This document shows positions 1-8,189 of a stretch of DNA of 51,281 nt, piece by piece. Location: positions 1 through 51,281 of the forward strand of contig JBHELT010000094.1 in assembly GCA_046262935.1 (NCBI GenBank). Direction: 5' to 3'. This stretch comes from JBHELT01 sp046262935 (GTDB lineage: Bacteria > Actinomycetota > CADDZG01 > JAHWKV01). Made by a program: the position numbers and the translations under genes. The notes below the pieces were generated by a model. It was given only the letters and a program-made list of their open reading frames with translations, was not told the origin of the DNA and searched no databases. Every line of letters begins with the position of its first letter. The stretch's first letter is position 1.

Positions 1-921
1 CGCTTATATCGTGACCGCAGCATGGTGGCGGCAACCTTGCAAAGAAGCCTCCTACCCCCTGAACTGCCGCATGTACCGGGGATCGACTTAGGAGCGCGCT
101 ACGTCGCCGCAGGCGATGGCATCGAAGTTGGTGGCGATTTCTATGACGTCTTCCAAACCGGGGCCAAAGAGTGGGCCATTGTTATGGGAGACGTTTGCGG
201 CAAGGGGGTCGATGCCGCGGCCCTGACTGGACTGGCACGTTCGACCCTTCGGGCAACTGCGATGCAAACCCGCAAGCCTGCGCGCATCTTGAAGTCGCTC
301 AACAAGGTGCTCATGGCCACTGAAATGGGAGATCGCTTCTGTACTCTTAACTATGTTCGGCTGCGAAAGTTGGGTGACGAGTTGCTATTGACGGTTTGTT
401 CCGCGGGGCACCCACTGCCGATGATCCTGACCGATCTTGGCGAAGTGCATGGCGTGGGAGAGCCGGGCACGCTGCTTGGCCAGTTCGAGGACACGACCCT
501 GTCCGAACAGATCATTCGACTAGCGCCTGGGGATTCGCTAGTGCTCTTCACCGACGGAGTCATCGAAGCCAGAGGCACTGAGGGTGAACTTGAAGAAGGC
601 GGACTCCGAGAGCTCCTGCGATCCCTAAGGGGTTCTAGTGCAACCAAGCTGGCAACCAAGATCGAGAGAAAGGCGCTGGATATACAAAAGGGAAAGCCAC
701 ACGACGACATAGCGGTTTTGGTCATCAAGGCTCAGCGACTGGGAGCCGAGACCGACTATCTTGACCAGCATGATGGCCCGGCCAGATCGATCGACCTGAC
801 AGGACCTGGGCAAGAAGTCATGAGTTCTCAGTCTGCCCCGCAAATCGTATCGTTCAGTTTGCCCGTTGACGAACAAGCCGCGTCCAACGCGCGTCATGTC
901 CTGCGTGCGAAACTTCGATAG
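1..921 (+). CDS. SpoIIE/RsbU-type PP2C serine phosphatase, 5'-partial, ended by an in-frame TAG
   Basis: The reading frame is open from the first base of the window (RLYRDRS before the first Met at 22), so the true start and any sensor domain lie upstream. A full SpoIIE-type PP2C domain is visible. Counting from the Met at 22 it has GGDFYD (37-42), GDVCGKG (56-62), FTDG (176-179) and HDD (227-229), the Asp residues that hold the Mn/Mg pair. Such enzymes dephosphorylate anti-sigma-factor antagonists (RsbV/SpoIIAA type) in general stress or developmental signalling. After the phosphatase the protein continues into FSLPVDEQAASNARHVLR, which is the usual first strand and helix of an RsbW-type HATPase domain, and then hits TAG at 919-921. 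The rest of that kinase domain follows in the same frame. The gene is therefore probably a phosphatase-kinase fusion broken at one codon. Confidence 0.9.
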   Translation, partial: RLYRDRSMVAATLQRSLLPPELPHVPGIDLGARYVAAGDGIEVGGDFYDVFQTGAKEWAIVMGDVCGKGVDAAALTGLARSTLRATAMQTRKPARILKSLNKVLMATEMGDRFCTLNYVRLRKLGDELLLTVCSAGHPLPMILTDLGEVHGVGEPGTLLGQFEDTTLSEQIIRLAPGDSLVLFTDGVIEARGTEGELEEGGLRELLRSLRGSSATKLATKIERKALDIQKGKPHDDIAVLVIKAQRLGAETDYLDQHDGPARSIDLTGPGQEVMSSQSAPQIVSFSLPVDEQAASNARHVLRAKLR

Positions 922-966
922 ATACCAGCCACAACTCGCGACGACCTCGACCTTCTTATCACCGAG

Positions 967-1263
967 TTGATAGCCAATGCCTTCAAGCATGTCCCTTTGT
1001 CATCGACGGACAAGATCGAAATATCGGTACGTCTCGAAGGGAGATCGCTCAAGGCGGAGGTTTGCAATCCTGGGGAAGGTTTCCAGCCGAGCGTTAAGAC
1101 CCCGAACCCTCTCGACGAATCCGGCAGAGGCCTTTGGATCGTGGAATCCATCGCTTCGCGCTGGGGCGTAAGGAGCGAGGGCCCAACGCGGGTTTGGTTC
1201 GAACTGGATCTCGCTGATGGCGGTCCAGGCACCTCGGGTCCCACATTGGCGGAGACCGGATGA
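967..1263 (+). CDS. C-terminal HATPase_c (RsbW-like anti-sigma kinase) remnant of the interrupted fusion
   Basis: This lies in the same frame as the phosphatase and is separated from it by a single TAG. Translation across the stop gives ...LRAKLR*IPATTRDDLDLLITELIANAFKH, with the RsbW-type N box (ELIANAFKH) directly after it. A G1-like stretch (NPGEG) and a G2-like stretch (GRGLWIV) follow, so the ATP pocket is largely present. In the G1 stretch the usual Asp is Asn. The only plausible separate start is TTG at 967. That start would remove the first strand and helix of the fold, and I see no ribosome binding site for it. I read it as the downstream half of a disrupted fusion gene, a site of stop-codon readthrough, or a sequencing error. 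An independent small protein is less likely. It ends 7 bp from the convergent S-component gene. Confidence 0.6.
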   Translation: MIANAFKHVPLSSTDKIEISVRLEGRSLKAEVCNPGEGFQPSVKTPNPLDESGRGLWIVESIASRWGVRSEGPTRVWFELDLADGGPGTSGPTLAETG

Positions 1264-1270
1264 CTCTGGG

Positions 1271-2104
1271 CTAAGTAGTTGCGATCGCCGTTGCCGTAGC
1301 ACCGCTAGCGTCGGTCACGGTGGGCGTCACCGACGCGTCGGGTGCCTCGAACGAGAAGCGCTTTCGATAACGTCGAAACAGCACGATCACTGGGCCCCCG
1401 AGAGACAGGACCATAACTACGTTGGCGACAGCCCCGACGGAGTCCCAGGCGAGCGAGGTCAAAACGTAGAAGGCCTTGAAATGGGCAATGGCTTGGGAAA
1501 GCCCAGATCCTGGCTTCCAGGCGACGGCGCCGTCACCCGAGGCGATAACCGGCCAGAAGTAAAGGTCCATCGCCGCTCCGAAGAAGAAGGCTGCGAGGTA
1601 TGCGTAGACCGACAAAGAGATCACCGCTATGCGGGGCCTCATCTTCTCGCCGATGTATCTAAGCGAACCCGCACCCGCGCCAACCCATCCCGCGGCCCAC
1701 ATCTGGAACGGCAGCCAGGGCCCTATGCCGCCGGTTATCAAGGCTGAGGCTCCCATCCCAAGGGAGCCGAGCAAGAAGCCAAAGGTCGAACCGAAAACGA
1801 AACCTCCCACTATCGGAAGGAAGAAGAAGAGATTGGCGCCGGCGAAACTCAGCGGTAACCGTAGGAGTGCCGCGCAACCGCTTAAGACTCCAAGGAGCGC
1901 GATGGCCTTGGAATCGAGTCGCCCCTTCGACAACTCTGAGATCGCCAACCCGATCAGTAACGGAACCAGCAGGGCCATCAACCACGGCGCATCACTCGCC
2001 CGAGCCTCAGACGGGTTCGTCACGGGCTTGAATGACAAGATGAAAGGAGCGATGAATGCGACTGCCCCCCCAGCGTTAAGCGCGACGAACGGAACTCTTC
2101 TCAT
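1271..2104 (-). CDS. ECF transporter S component (probable cobalamin specificity subunit)
   Basis: A very hydrophobic protein of 277 residues with about six membrane segments (roughly residues 8-26, 42-57, 67-84, 92-115, 118-147, 160-183, with a further hydrophobic stretch 211-245) and a basic C-terminal tail. The GGIGPWLPFQMWAAGW stretch is typical of uncharacterised ECF substrate-binding (S) subunits. These capture a vitamin and deliver it through EcfT by toppling in the membrane. The ATG overlaps the stop of the upstream double-ATPase gene by 4 bp (ATGA), so the two are translationally coupled. The substrate is assigned from context: the operon begins with a cobalamin riboswitch and two transcobalamin-like proteins. 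Family membership is inferred from topology and neighbours; the B12 assignment is inference. Confidence 0.82.
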   Translation of the reverse strand: MRRVPFVALNAGGAVAFIAPFILSFKPVTNPSEARASDAPWLMALLVPLLIGLAISELSKGRLDSKAIALLGVLSGCAALLRLPLSFAGANLFFFLPIVGGFVFGSTFGFLLGSLGMGASALITGGIGPWLPFQMWAAGWVGAGAGSLRYIGEKMRPRIAVISLSVYAYLAAFFFGAAMDLYFWPVIASGDGAVAWKPGSGLSQAIAHFKAFYVLTSLAWDSVGAVANVVMVLSLGGPVIVLFRRYRKRFSFEAPDASVTPTVTDASGATATAIATT

Positions 2105-3672
2105 CTCGAACCCACAAACGCATCGACTGCGTCTTCAACCGTCAAGATGTTCGGATCGCCAAATACCTTGTTCATCTGCGTAGAGAAAGTGAGAGATTCG
2201 GCTAACGCTTTGGTCGGTGGCGCGTCAACAACAACTTCGCCTTGCGCGAGAAGAACAACGCGAGTCGCAACCTGCGCTGCGAGTTCAACGTCGTGCGTTG
2301 CAAGGATAACTAACTTGCCTTCATCGCGCCAAGCGTCGATCAACCCGATGAGGTGGAGCTTAGATGGTTCATCCATCCCGCGAGTGGGTTCGTCGAGAAG
2401 GATGATGTCGGGCCCCCCGGACGCGGCGGCGGCTAAAGCGGCCTTGGTCCTTTGGCCGCCCGAAAGGTCACGGGGATAGCGGTCGATGAAGCCTGACACA
2501 CCGAATCGCTCTGCCTCTTGGTGGACATATAGATCGCTCGCATGAATCCCTCGGCCCTTCAGGGTGGCTCTGATCTCTTCGGCAACCGTTGGTCTGAACA
2601 GGATCGCCTCGGGATCCTGGGGAACATAAGCCAGCGTGCCTTTCGTCTCGATTACCGCAGGGACCTTTGCCACCAAACCGCAGATGGCGCGCAGCAAGGA
2701 GGTCTTGCCAGAGCCATTGCGGCCCATCAGGGCGATGACCTCGCCTTGACGAGCCTCGATATCGATGTCGGTCAATACGGTCGCTCCACCGAGTCTCATG
2801 GATAGTCCGCAAACCCGAACCAAGACATCGCCCGGGATCGCATGACGTCCCCGCGAACCAGCTCCATAAGCGCGACCTGGCGCGTCGCTAGCGAAGTTCC
2901 GCGCCTCGCGAAGCGTCAATGGAAGCGGCGACCAACCGAGGGCCTTGGCAAGCCTTACGATCGGGGGCCCTGCATCGATTGATGCACAGATGTCACGTGG
3001 TGAACCCACAAGCACGCCATCCGTATCGACATAACACATGGTTTCGGCGTATTGGATAACTCGCTCGAGACGATGTTCGGCGAGAACGATACCAAGCCCC
3101 ATCTCGTCGCGTAGACGAAGGATGGCCGCGATCACCTCTTCTGATGATTGAGGGTCTAGCTGACTAGTTGGTTCATCCAGGACGATATGGCGCGGCATCG
3201 ACACCAAAGCTCCAGCGATCGCAACGCGTTGTCGCTCTCCACCCGAGAGAGTCTGCAATCTGCGCGAACGCAGGTGCGCAATCGAAAGCGCGTCGAACAC
3301 CTCTTCGACTCGCTTGCGCATGGTCTTAGAGTCAACGCCGAGATTCTCGAGGGTGAACGCTATGTCTGACTCGACGCGGTCGACCACCGAATGGTCCTCG
3401 GGATCTTGTCCAACGAATCCGATCTTGTCGGCGAGGTCACGGGGTTTGATGTCGAGGGTACTGATCCCATCGACCTTCACGCTTCCACCGAAGATCCCAC
3501 CGTGGAAGTGCGGCACCAATCCGTTCATCGCCCGAAGTAAGGTCGATTTGCCTGCACCCGATTCCCCGGCGACGATCAATAGTTCGCCATCGTGCACTTC
3601 GAGGTCGATCTCGCGTAGCGCGTCGCTGGATGTATCTGGATATCTGTAACGCATGCCCTCGAAGCGAATCAC
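2101..3672 (-). CDS. Energy-coupling factor transporter double ATPase (EcfA-EcfA' fusion)
   Basis: Two ABC ATPase domains in one chain, replacing the usual EcfA1/EcfA2 pair that powers an ECF vitamin importer. Domain 1 has Walker A GESGAGKST (about residues 36-44), signature LSGGERQR and Walker B HIVLDEPTSQLD. Domain 2 has Walker A GRNGSGKTS (about 316), signature LSGGQRTK and Walker B IILLDEPTRGMD. I place the start at GTG 3672, which overlaps the EcfT stop as GTGA and has GGTGAG just upstream. The frame is open upstream to a TTG at 3723, but that would add 17 residues lying inside ecfT. About 523 residues, normal for a fused EcfAA'. The 3' end overlaps the S-component gene by 4 bp. Both sites keep the catalytic Glu, so both look active. 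Confidence 0.9.
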   Translation of the reverse strand: MIRFEGMRYRYPDTSSDALREIDLEVHDGELLIVAGESGAGKSTLLRAMNGLVPHFHGGIFGGSVKVDGISTLDIKPRDLADKIGFVGQDPEDHSVVDRVESDIAFTLENLGVDSKTMRKRVEEVFDALSIAHLRSRRLQTLSGGERQRVAIAGALVSMPRHIVLDEPTSQLDPQSSEEVIAAILRLRDEMGLGIVLAEHRLERVIQYAETMCYVDTDGVLVGSPRDICASIDAGPPIVRLAKALGWSPLPLTLREARNFASDAPGRAYGAGSRGRHAIPGDVLVRVCGLSMRLGGATVLTDIDIEARQGEVIALMGRNGSGKTSLLRAICGLVAKVPAVIETKGTLAYVPQDPEAILFRPTVAEEIRATLKGRGIHASDLYVHQEAERFGVSGFIDRYPRDLSGGQRTKAALAAAASGGPDIILLDEPTRGMDEPSKLHLIGLIDAWRDEGKLVILATHDVELAAQVATRVVLLAQGEVVVDAPPTKALAESLTFSTQMNKVFGDPNILTVEDAVDAFVGSR

Positions 3673-4550
3673 CCGCTCACCGCCTGACGTCGTTCGCCGT
3701 GTTTGAACAACTGGATCAAGCAAGGGGCCGCGACCAGCGTTGCCGCAAAAACGTCCAACAAGTTTGGCGTGCCAAACGGAGCGCCCGATGCGGCCACCGG
3801 AGCGAAAGTGCGCGTCGCTAAGATGAGCAGACAGGCCATCAACGGCGATGCGGCCAAAGCTAGTTCGGCAGCTGAGATCCGCCTTGATGGATAACGGGTT
3901 CGGCGCCGACCCTTCCGGTTCCCGAACCCCCTTGAATCCATCGACTCTGCTAACGCGATAGAGCGCTCGAGTGCCGTTGCCAGTACTGGCACCAAGAACG
4001 GAGCCAGCGAACGTCGCCCTCTGCGTCGCGCGCCACGCATCCGTTGAGCCTCACGGACTCCCGCTGCGGTCCGCGCCAGTTGCGGTGCGAATACCAATGC
4101 GATGTTCAAAACAAGGGCAGCCTCGAATAGCAATGGTGGTACTGCTCTCAAGAGGTCAACAGCATCTGAGGTTGCGAGGAAAGCACCGAACACCGCCATC
4201 ACAGCTGCCAATTTCAACCCTTCGGCTATAGCCGATGAAACGATCACAGATGAAACGCTGCCGCCGATGGTAAGTCCTCCGAAGAAGGATGGAAGGTGAA
4301 GACTCGGTAATTGAAACAACCCAGCAGAAGAGTCGTGCCCGGTAAGCGCGAACAAAACGGTCCGCATCAGCATGGCGCCCAATCCCAGCAACAGGAAGCC
4401 CTTGAAAGCAGATCGCTTATCTCCAGTGGCTGCAACCACAGAAGCCGAAGCGATAACCAGTACAAGTGACCAGGGGTCGCTGGTGACAAACACGACCAAG
4501 ATGGCCCCTATCAACCAAAGGACCATTGGCTTGGTTGTGTTGGATCTCAA
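3669..4550 (-). CDS. ecfT: ECF transporter transmembrane component EcfT (CbiQ family)
   Basis: A membrane protein of 293 residues with N-terminal hydrophobic segments, a central amphipathic cytoplasmic region and a final hydrophobic pair. It carries both EcfT coupling signatures: RMRGARRRG (about 170-178) and SMDSRGFG (about 203-210). These are the A-R-G motifs that dock in the grooves of the two EcfA domains. The start is a TTG whose last two bases overlap the stop of the preceding DUF4430 gene (TTGA), so coupled translation is expected. Its stop overlaps the start of the ATPase gene. Role: scaffold and gate of the vitamin importer, joining the S component to the ATPases. Confidence 0.9.
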   Translation of the reverse strand: MRSNTTKPMVLWLIGAILVVFVTSDPWSLVLVIASASVVAATGDKRSAFKGFLLLGLGAMLMRTVLFALTGHDSSAGLFQLPSLHLPSFFGGLTIGGSVSSVIVSSAIAEGLKLAAVMAVFGAFLATSDAVDLLRAVPPLLFEAALVLNIALVFAPQLARTAAGVREAQRMRGARRRGRRSLAPFLVPVLATALERSIALAESMDSRGFGNRKGRRRTRYPSRRISAAELALAASPLMACLLILATRTFAPVAASGAPFGTPNLLDVFAATLVAAPCLIQLFKHGERRQAVSG

Positions 4551-5410
4551 TCGCGTCGCCGTCTCGCGACCAGCATGCGGGTTGAGACGAGTGCGAACCC
4601 GGCTACTCCGAAAGCCAGATATCCCACCGGGTTGAATCTCGCTTTCGAGGCCGCTTCATAGCGGGCATGCTGTTTTGGCGAAGACCCTGCCTCGATCAGT
4701 GGCGCTTGCGGAGTCCCATTCATCGATGCATCGACCACGCGCGTTATCGGACCCGAAGTCGGCGATGAACCGGCGCTGTGAGAAGGAGTTGTCGCGGTCT
4801 CCTGGGGCTGTACACCTGCAGCCGAAGCCCCGGAAGATGGCCGCACCGTGACCGACGGCGAGGGCCCTGGCGACGGCGAAGGCGATGTCGAAGGTGAAGG
4901 GGAGGCGTGCGGCGCATCGCCAGGACAAACACCTGCGAATGTATTTGGAAGCGGCGTTGTCCCTTTGCCTATGGGCTGCCATGACCATCCATCGACGGCC
5001 CCGTTTCGGTCTTTGTAGACCGAGGCTCCCTGACTTGAGGCCGCCCAGGTCCCATCGGCGGAGAGGTGGTAGTAGGCCCAATAGCTGCCGTCCCGAGCAG
5101 GGCAATCCGAAGCATCGGTCCCAACATCGCCGATCTTGCACACGTATTCACCCATACTGCCGAACGACTTCGTGATCAAGGGGACCGAAGTTGCTCGTAG
5201 CAGCTCCATCCCTGTGATCGTTTCGCCGCTGAAAGCGATGCACCAACTTCTTTCATCTGCGGGCGAGGAATGAACAACAACTCCAGCGCGGTTCATGGTT
5301 GAAGCACAAGCCGGTTGCGCGATCGTTGACGACCCCATCGCGAACATCCAGCCCCCGCTCGCAGCTAAGGCCACGCCTAGGTTGATCAGTCGAGAACGAC
5401 CAAGACGCAT
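4547..5410 (-). CDS. DUF4430 (transcobalamin beta-domain-like) protein, secreted and anchored by a C-terminal helix
   Basis: 287 residues: an N-terminal signal peptide (ends near residue 33), a small beta domain, a long Pro/Ser linker (PSPSTSPSPSPGPSPS) and a C-terminal membrane helix followed by ARRRRD. The beta domain shows the DUF4430 pattern: a strand with VVVH, then TGMELLRAT, GEYVCKIGDVG and the SYWAYYHL segment. DUF4430 corresponds to the C-terminal beta domain that closes over B12 in animal intrinsic factor and transcobalamin. Here it is a separate polypeptide held on the outer face of the membrane. Its gene starts 4 bp after the stop of the alpha/alpha-toroid gene and overlaps ecfT. 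I infer that it forms the lid of a split cobalamin-capturing receptor that feeds the ECF importer. Confidence 0.82.
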   Translation of the reverse strand: MRLGRSRLINLGVALAASGGWMFAMGSSTIAQPACASTMNRAGVVVHSSPADERSWCIAFSGETITGMELLRATSVPLITKSFGSMGEYVCKIGDVGTDASDCPARDGSYWAYYHLSADGTWAASSQGASVYKDRNGAVDGWSWQPIGKGTTPLPNTFAGVCPGDAPHASPSPSTSPSPSPGPSPSVTVRPSSGASAAGVQPQETATTPSHSAGSSPTSGPITRVVDASMNGTPQAPLIEAGSSPKQHARYEAASKARFNPVGYLAFGVAGFALVSTRMLVARRRRD

Positions 5411-5414
5411 CAGC

Positions 5415-6440
5415 TCAAACGCTCGGGCAAGTCGCTAACCCGGTAAGGCACAAGAACGACTTCTCCAAAATGCCAGGGATCGATTGCGAAGTCGACGGGG
5501 CATCGTTGTCACCGCCTGCCTGATACGCGAAAGCTCCAGAGGCCCTCTGCAGCGATAACAACGTTGTCATGGGTGAGTTACTGCCGATGACCGTTTGCCA
5601 TAGCGGGCCCTTAGGGTCTTCGCCTATGGTCATCAAAGATTGGACGGAGTTTGCCGTCGAAGTGGAATCGGTGCCCCATGCTTTCTGAAAACCGAATCCG
5701 CCGTCGAGGTTCTGTTCTTTATGGAAAAAGGCAACCGATCTCTTAGCAGACAGATCGATAGCGCCGCTCAATGCCGAGCCACGCGCCTTGACCGAGAACA
5801 GGGCCTGCAGAGCGATCGCGGTTGAGTTGGTGTCAGAAGCCTGATCGGGAACACCCGTGAACGACCAGCCTCCGTCGGCGTTCTGCAGCGAAAGCAGGTC
5901 TGCGGTAGCTGCGTCCGGCACAGTCTCGCCCGTCGACGCAAGTGCAAGCATCGCGAATGATTGGTCGAACAAGAAGATCCCGTAGCGACCGGGGGCCGCC
6001 TGCTGGTTCTTGATGGCATCGATCAGGTTGATGCCGCCGAAGTTGCGTGGGTTTTCGCTCGAGATCTTGGCCGCGATCGCGATCTTCCCGAGACTCCCTG
6101 CACCCAGTCCTGCGTCAGCGGCATGTGATTTTAGATAAGAAACGGGGGTCTTAGCGCACGACGTGCCCCAGGTGTGAGCATCTTGGCCGCCGGCCACGAT
6201 CGCGAAGACGCCGTCGGCGGTCCCTCCGATGGTTGATAGACCCGTGATACTGCCGTCACATTGCAATGCGTTAGCTCGCAGCCACGTGAGTGCATTGGTT
6301 GCGGAAGTTGTCTGTTGGCTTGCAGATGCGGGAACCGCGGCTAGCATCGTTAGTGCTATGACCATGGCTGCGATGACGTTTCGAAGATGCGAACGCCTCA
6401 TTGCGCTCAGTTCGGGGCGGATAGACGTGTTACGCCTCAT
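5415..6440 (-). CDS. Secreted alpha/alpha-toroid (prenyltransferase/squalene-oxidase repeat) protein, transcobalamin alpha-domain-like
   Basis: 341 residues with an N-terminal signal peptide (AAVPASASQQ near 36-45) and a mature part built of repeated helical pairs. The repeats keep the toroid pattern LLSLQNADGGWSF, then DTNSTAIALQAL, FFHKEQNLDGGFGF, DSTSTANSVQSL and LLSLQRASGAFAY. These are the QxxDGG...TxxALxAL hallmarks of the terpenoid-cyclase/prenyltransferase fold. No DDxD or zinc ligands of a real cyclase or prenyltransferase are apparent. The same fold forms the N-terminal cobalamin-binding barrel of transcobalamin. ATG at 6440 is chosen because GAGAGAGGAA lies 8 bp upstream; another Met is at 6401. 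It is the first gene after the cobalamin riboswitch and the likely B12-binding half paired with the DUF4430 protein. Confidence 0.82.
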   Translation of the reverse strand: MRRNTSIRPELSAMRRSHLRNVIAAMVIALTMLAAVPASASQQTTSATNALTWLRANALQCDGSITGLSTIGGTADGVFAIVAGGQDAHTWGTSCAKTPVSYLKSHAADAGLGAGSLGKIAIAAKISSENPRNFGGINLIDAIKNQQAAPGRYGIFLFDQSFAMLALASTGETVPDAATADLLSLQNADGGWSFTGVPDQASDTNSTAIALQALFSVKARGSALSGAIDLSAKRSVAFFHKEQNLDGGFGFQKAWGTDSTSTANSVQSLMTIGEDPKGPLWQTVIGSNSPMTTLLSLQRASGAFAYQAGGDNDAPSTSQSIPGILEKSFLCLTGLATCPSV

Positions 6441-6477
6441 AGCTCAGTTCCTCTCTCTCGAAGGCTGGGACTGGCGT

Positions 6478-6600
6478 GAGGGCGGGTATCCTGGCTTACC
6501 TTCCGGCGACGTACAACGACGGCAGGCTTACAGTTGCGGGACAGCGCCGGACTTTCACCGGCTTCCCCTCTTTACACCCCGAGCATCCGGGCCATAGGGA
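6478..6600 (-). promoter_or_regulatory. Cobalamin (AdoCbl/B12) riboswitch
   Basis: On the minus strand the region contains the conserved cobalamin riboswitch core. GGGAAGCCGGTGAAAGTCC is followed by GCTGTCCCGCAACTGTAA (B12 box, plus-strand positions about 6527-6547), then a variable arm. The 3' conserved AAGCCAGGATACCCGCC sits at about 6481-6498. Only about 20 bp separate the 3' end from the ribosome binding site of the toroid gene, which leaves little room for a terminator. Control by hiding the ribosome binding site is therefore more likely (inference). The outer boundaries are approximate. Confidence 0.93.
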
Positions 6601-6700
6601 TCCCACACGCAGTATTCAGTTGTTGACCGAACCATATCACCCGATACGCGGCATCTCTATTGACCGGCCAGTGGAACTCACCCAGATCGCGATCACCCGA

Positions 6701-8047
6701 TCAGCGAAGAAGGCTGCCTCCTGTTTGTCTCGCCAACTTGAAGTCGATCCACGAGAACAGGTAGTCGCCAACCGAGGTTGAGACCTGTGGCCGATCTTGC
6801 GGATAGGCGATGTACAAAGCTCCAGTTTGGGAGATGGCCGTTTCGAAGAAATCGAGGTCGCGCCTGTCGAACGGCGTTGGTGTGTTCACGAATCCTAGGT
6901 TCTGCGGGCCAACACAAGCCAAGCCAAGTGTGCACTCACTGCCTGTGTGAAAACCTGATACCGCTGTAGAGATCCCCCAGGTTGGGCTAGCGGCAGTAGC
7001 GTTATCACTGCGGTCGACGATGACGTCCCATTTGGTGGTGGGAAGTCCGGTGTCGGGCGTCAGGTCTGTTTCGCCTCCTGCGGGGTCGCGGGCCTGCCAC
7101 CAAGAAACCGCCACTTTGCCCGAGGCGCCCCCGGTGATCCAAGGAAAGATCGAGCTTGGAGTGTTTCCAACCACGGGACTCGCGATCTGACTCGACAGCG
7201 GACGCGGGGCGCCCCAGGTGCTGCCACCATCAGTCGATGCTGTAAACAACACCATGTATCCACCACCCGACATGTCCGCGTTAGAAGCGGAAATCGAATA
7301 CACCATGTAGAGGTTGTTCGAATCGTCGGCGGCAACAACGGGCCAGTGCAATGTTCCGATATCTGACGAAACCTTGACCGTTGTCCAAGCATGTCCTTCG
7401 TTACTGCTCTTTGCTAGGTAGATCCCATCGCTCTTTTCGACGCCTTGCAATAGGGTTCCGTTCGGCGCATAAACAAGAGGGCCAGCCGACAAGACGCCGG
7501 GCGTGATCACGTAAGGGCCACTGACAGTTGCCCATCCATCGGTCGTCGTCCAAACCTGATCCTCGTTGCACTCGGCCGACGTTGCGACGTGCCCGTTCAA
7601 GTGGGCTGCGCTCCATTGCCTGTCACATTCGATCCCCGAGGCGGCGGGGTCGAGATACCTCGTACGCACTATCGAAGCACCACCGGGAGTCAAGGTCTGA
7701 ACTGGCACCGTCGTGTCCAATCCCGACTCCCCAAGAAGAGCGGAAGTGTAAACGTTGCCTACACCGTCAACCACCACATCAGAGTCGCCGGCCGTTTGAA
7801 CAGCGGGCCCGGACGTGAAGGACGCTCCTTGATTGGTTGATATGAACAGGGCGGACGCACCTGGGCCGATATAGTAGATCGTTCCATTGGTTGAGGTACC
7901 AGAGGCATCAACCGCGATGCTTGGCTCCCCGCTCAATTCCTGCAGCGCGACAGTTGTTACAGAAAACGACGGCGGCGTTGCCATGGCCGCAGTTACGATC
8001 ATAAGAGCCGAGGCGACCATCGATAACAAAACCAGTTTCCTTCGCAC
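6701..8047 (-). CDS. Secreted BNR/Asp-box (sialidase-like beta-propeller) protein
   Basis: 448 residues from GTG 8047, which has AAGGAGG 6 bp upstream. An in-frame upstream ATG at 8116 has no such site and would put a polar stretch before the signal peptide. The signal peptide is RRKLVLLSMVASALMIVTAAMA, with predicted cleavage before TPP. The mature protein has repeated Asp-box-like motifs (FISTNQGASF, WTTTDGWATV, AKSSNEGHAW, TASTDGGSTW) typical of a sialidase-type propeller. Asp boxes alone do not prove sialidase activity: many such proteins only bind or display surfaces, and I cannot identify the Arg triad. It lies 142 bp downstream of the Liv fusion gene and may be transcribed with it or from its own promoter. 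Function unknown. Confidence 0.75.
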   Translation of the reverse strand: MRRKLVLLSMVASALMIVTAAMATPPSFSVTTVALQELSGEPSIAVDASGTSTNGTIYYIGPGASALFISTNQGASFTSGPAVQTAGDSDVVVDGVGNVYTSALLGESGLDTTVPVQTLTPGGASIVRTRYLDPAASGIECDRQWSAAHLNGHVATSAECNEDQVWTTTDGWATVSGPYVITPGVLSAGPLVYAPNGTLLQGVEKSDGIYLAKSSNEGHAWTTVKVSSDIGTLHWPVVAADDSNNLYMVYSISASNADMSGGGYMVLFTASTDGGSTWGAPRPLSSQIASPVVGNTPSSIFPWITGGASGKVAVSWWQARDPAGGETDLTPDTGLPTTKWDVIVDRSDNATAASPTWGISTAVSGFHTGSECTLGLACVGPQNLGFVNTPTPFDRRDLDFFETAISQTGALYIAYPQDRPQVSTSVGDYLFSWIDFKLARQTGGSLLR

Positions 8048-8063
8048 TTCTCCTCCTTGGTAG

Positions 8064-8079
8064 GGCCACGTTCGTGGCC
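8064..8079. other. Perfect hairpin just upstream of the BNR gene's ribosome binding site
   Basis: GGCCACG-TT-CGTGGCC is a perfect inverted repeat (7-bp arms) that ends a few bases before the AAGGAGG of the GTG start at 8047. It has no T run after it, so it does not look like an intrinsic terminator. It could stabilise the mRNA 5' end, tune translation or bind a dimeric protein. Confidence 0.4.
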
Positions 8080-8189
8080 TGCGCCACTGTTGATAGATAC
8101 TCCGCCGACCTCGCAATCCCTGCCTCGGCTCAGATCTTTCTCAGATCCTTTTGGTCGAAAGAGCCTTGAGCGAAGATCACTCCCCCTCC

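Noticed and set aside
919..921. TAG as a pyrrolysine codon
   Set aside because: No pyrrolysine genes are seen, the position is a non-catalytic helix end of a HATPase domain, and other TAG stops cannot be assessed from this window.
4656..5141. Alternative minus-strand frame within the DUF4430 gene
   Set aside because: No recognisable motif and it overlaps a gene with a signal peptide, DUF4430 motifs and correct operon spacing.
5415..6440. Terpene cyclase or protein prenyltransferase
   Set aside because: It is secreted, lacks catalytic DxDD/DDxxD or zinc ligands, and sits under a B12 riboswitch beside a DUF4430 protein, so only the toroid fold is shared.
6701..8047. True sialidase
   Set aside because: Asp-box repeats are present but I could not identify the catalytic Arg triad or Tyr/Glu pair, and the context gives no sialic acid gene.
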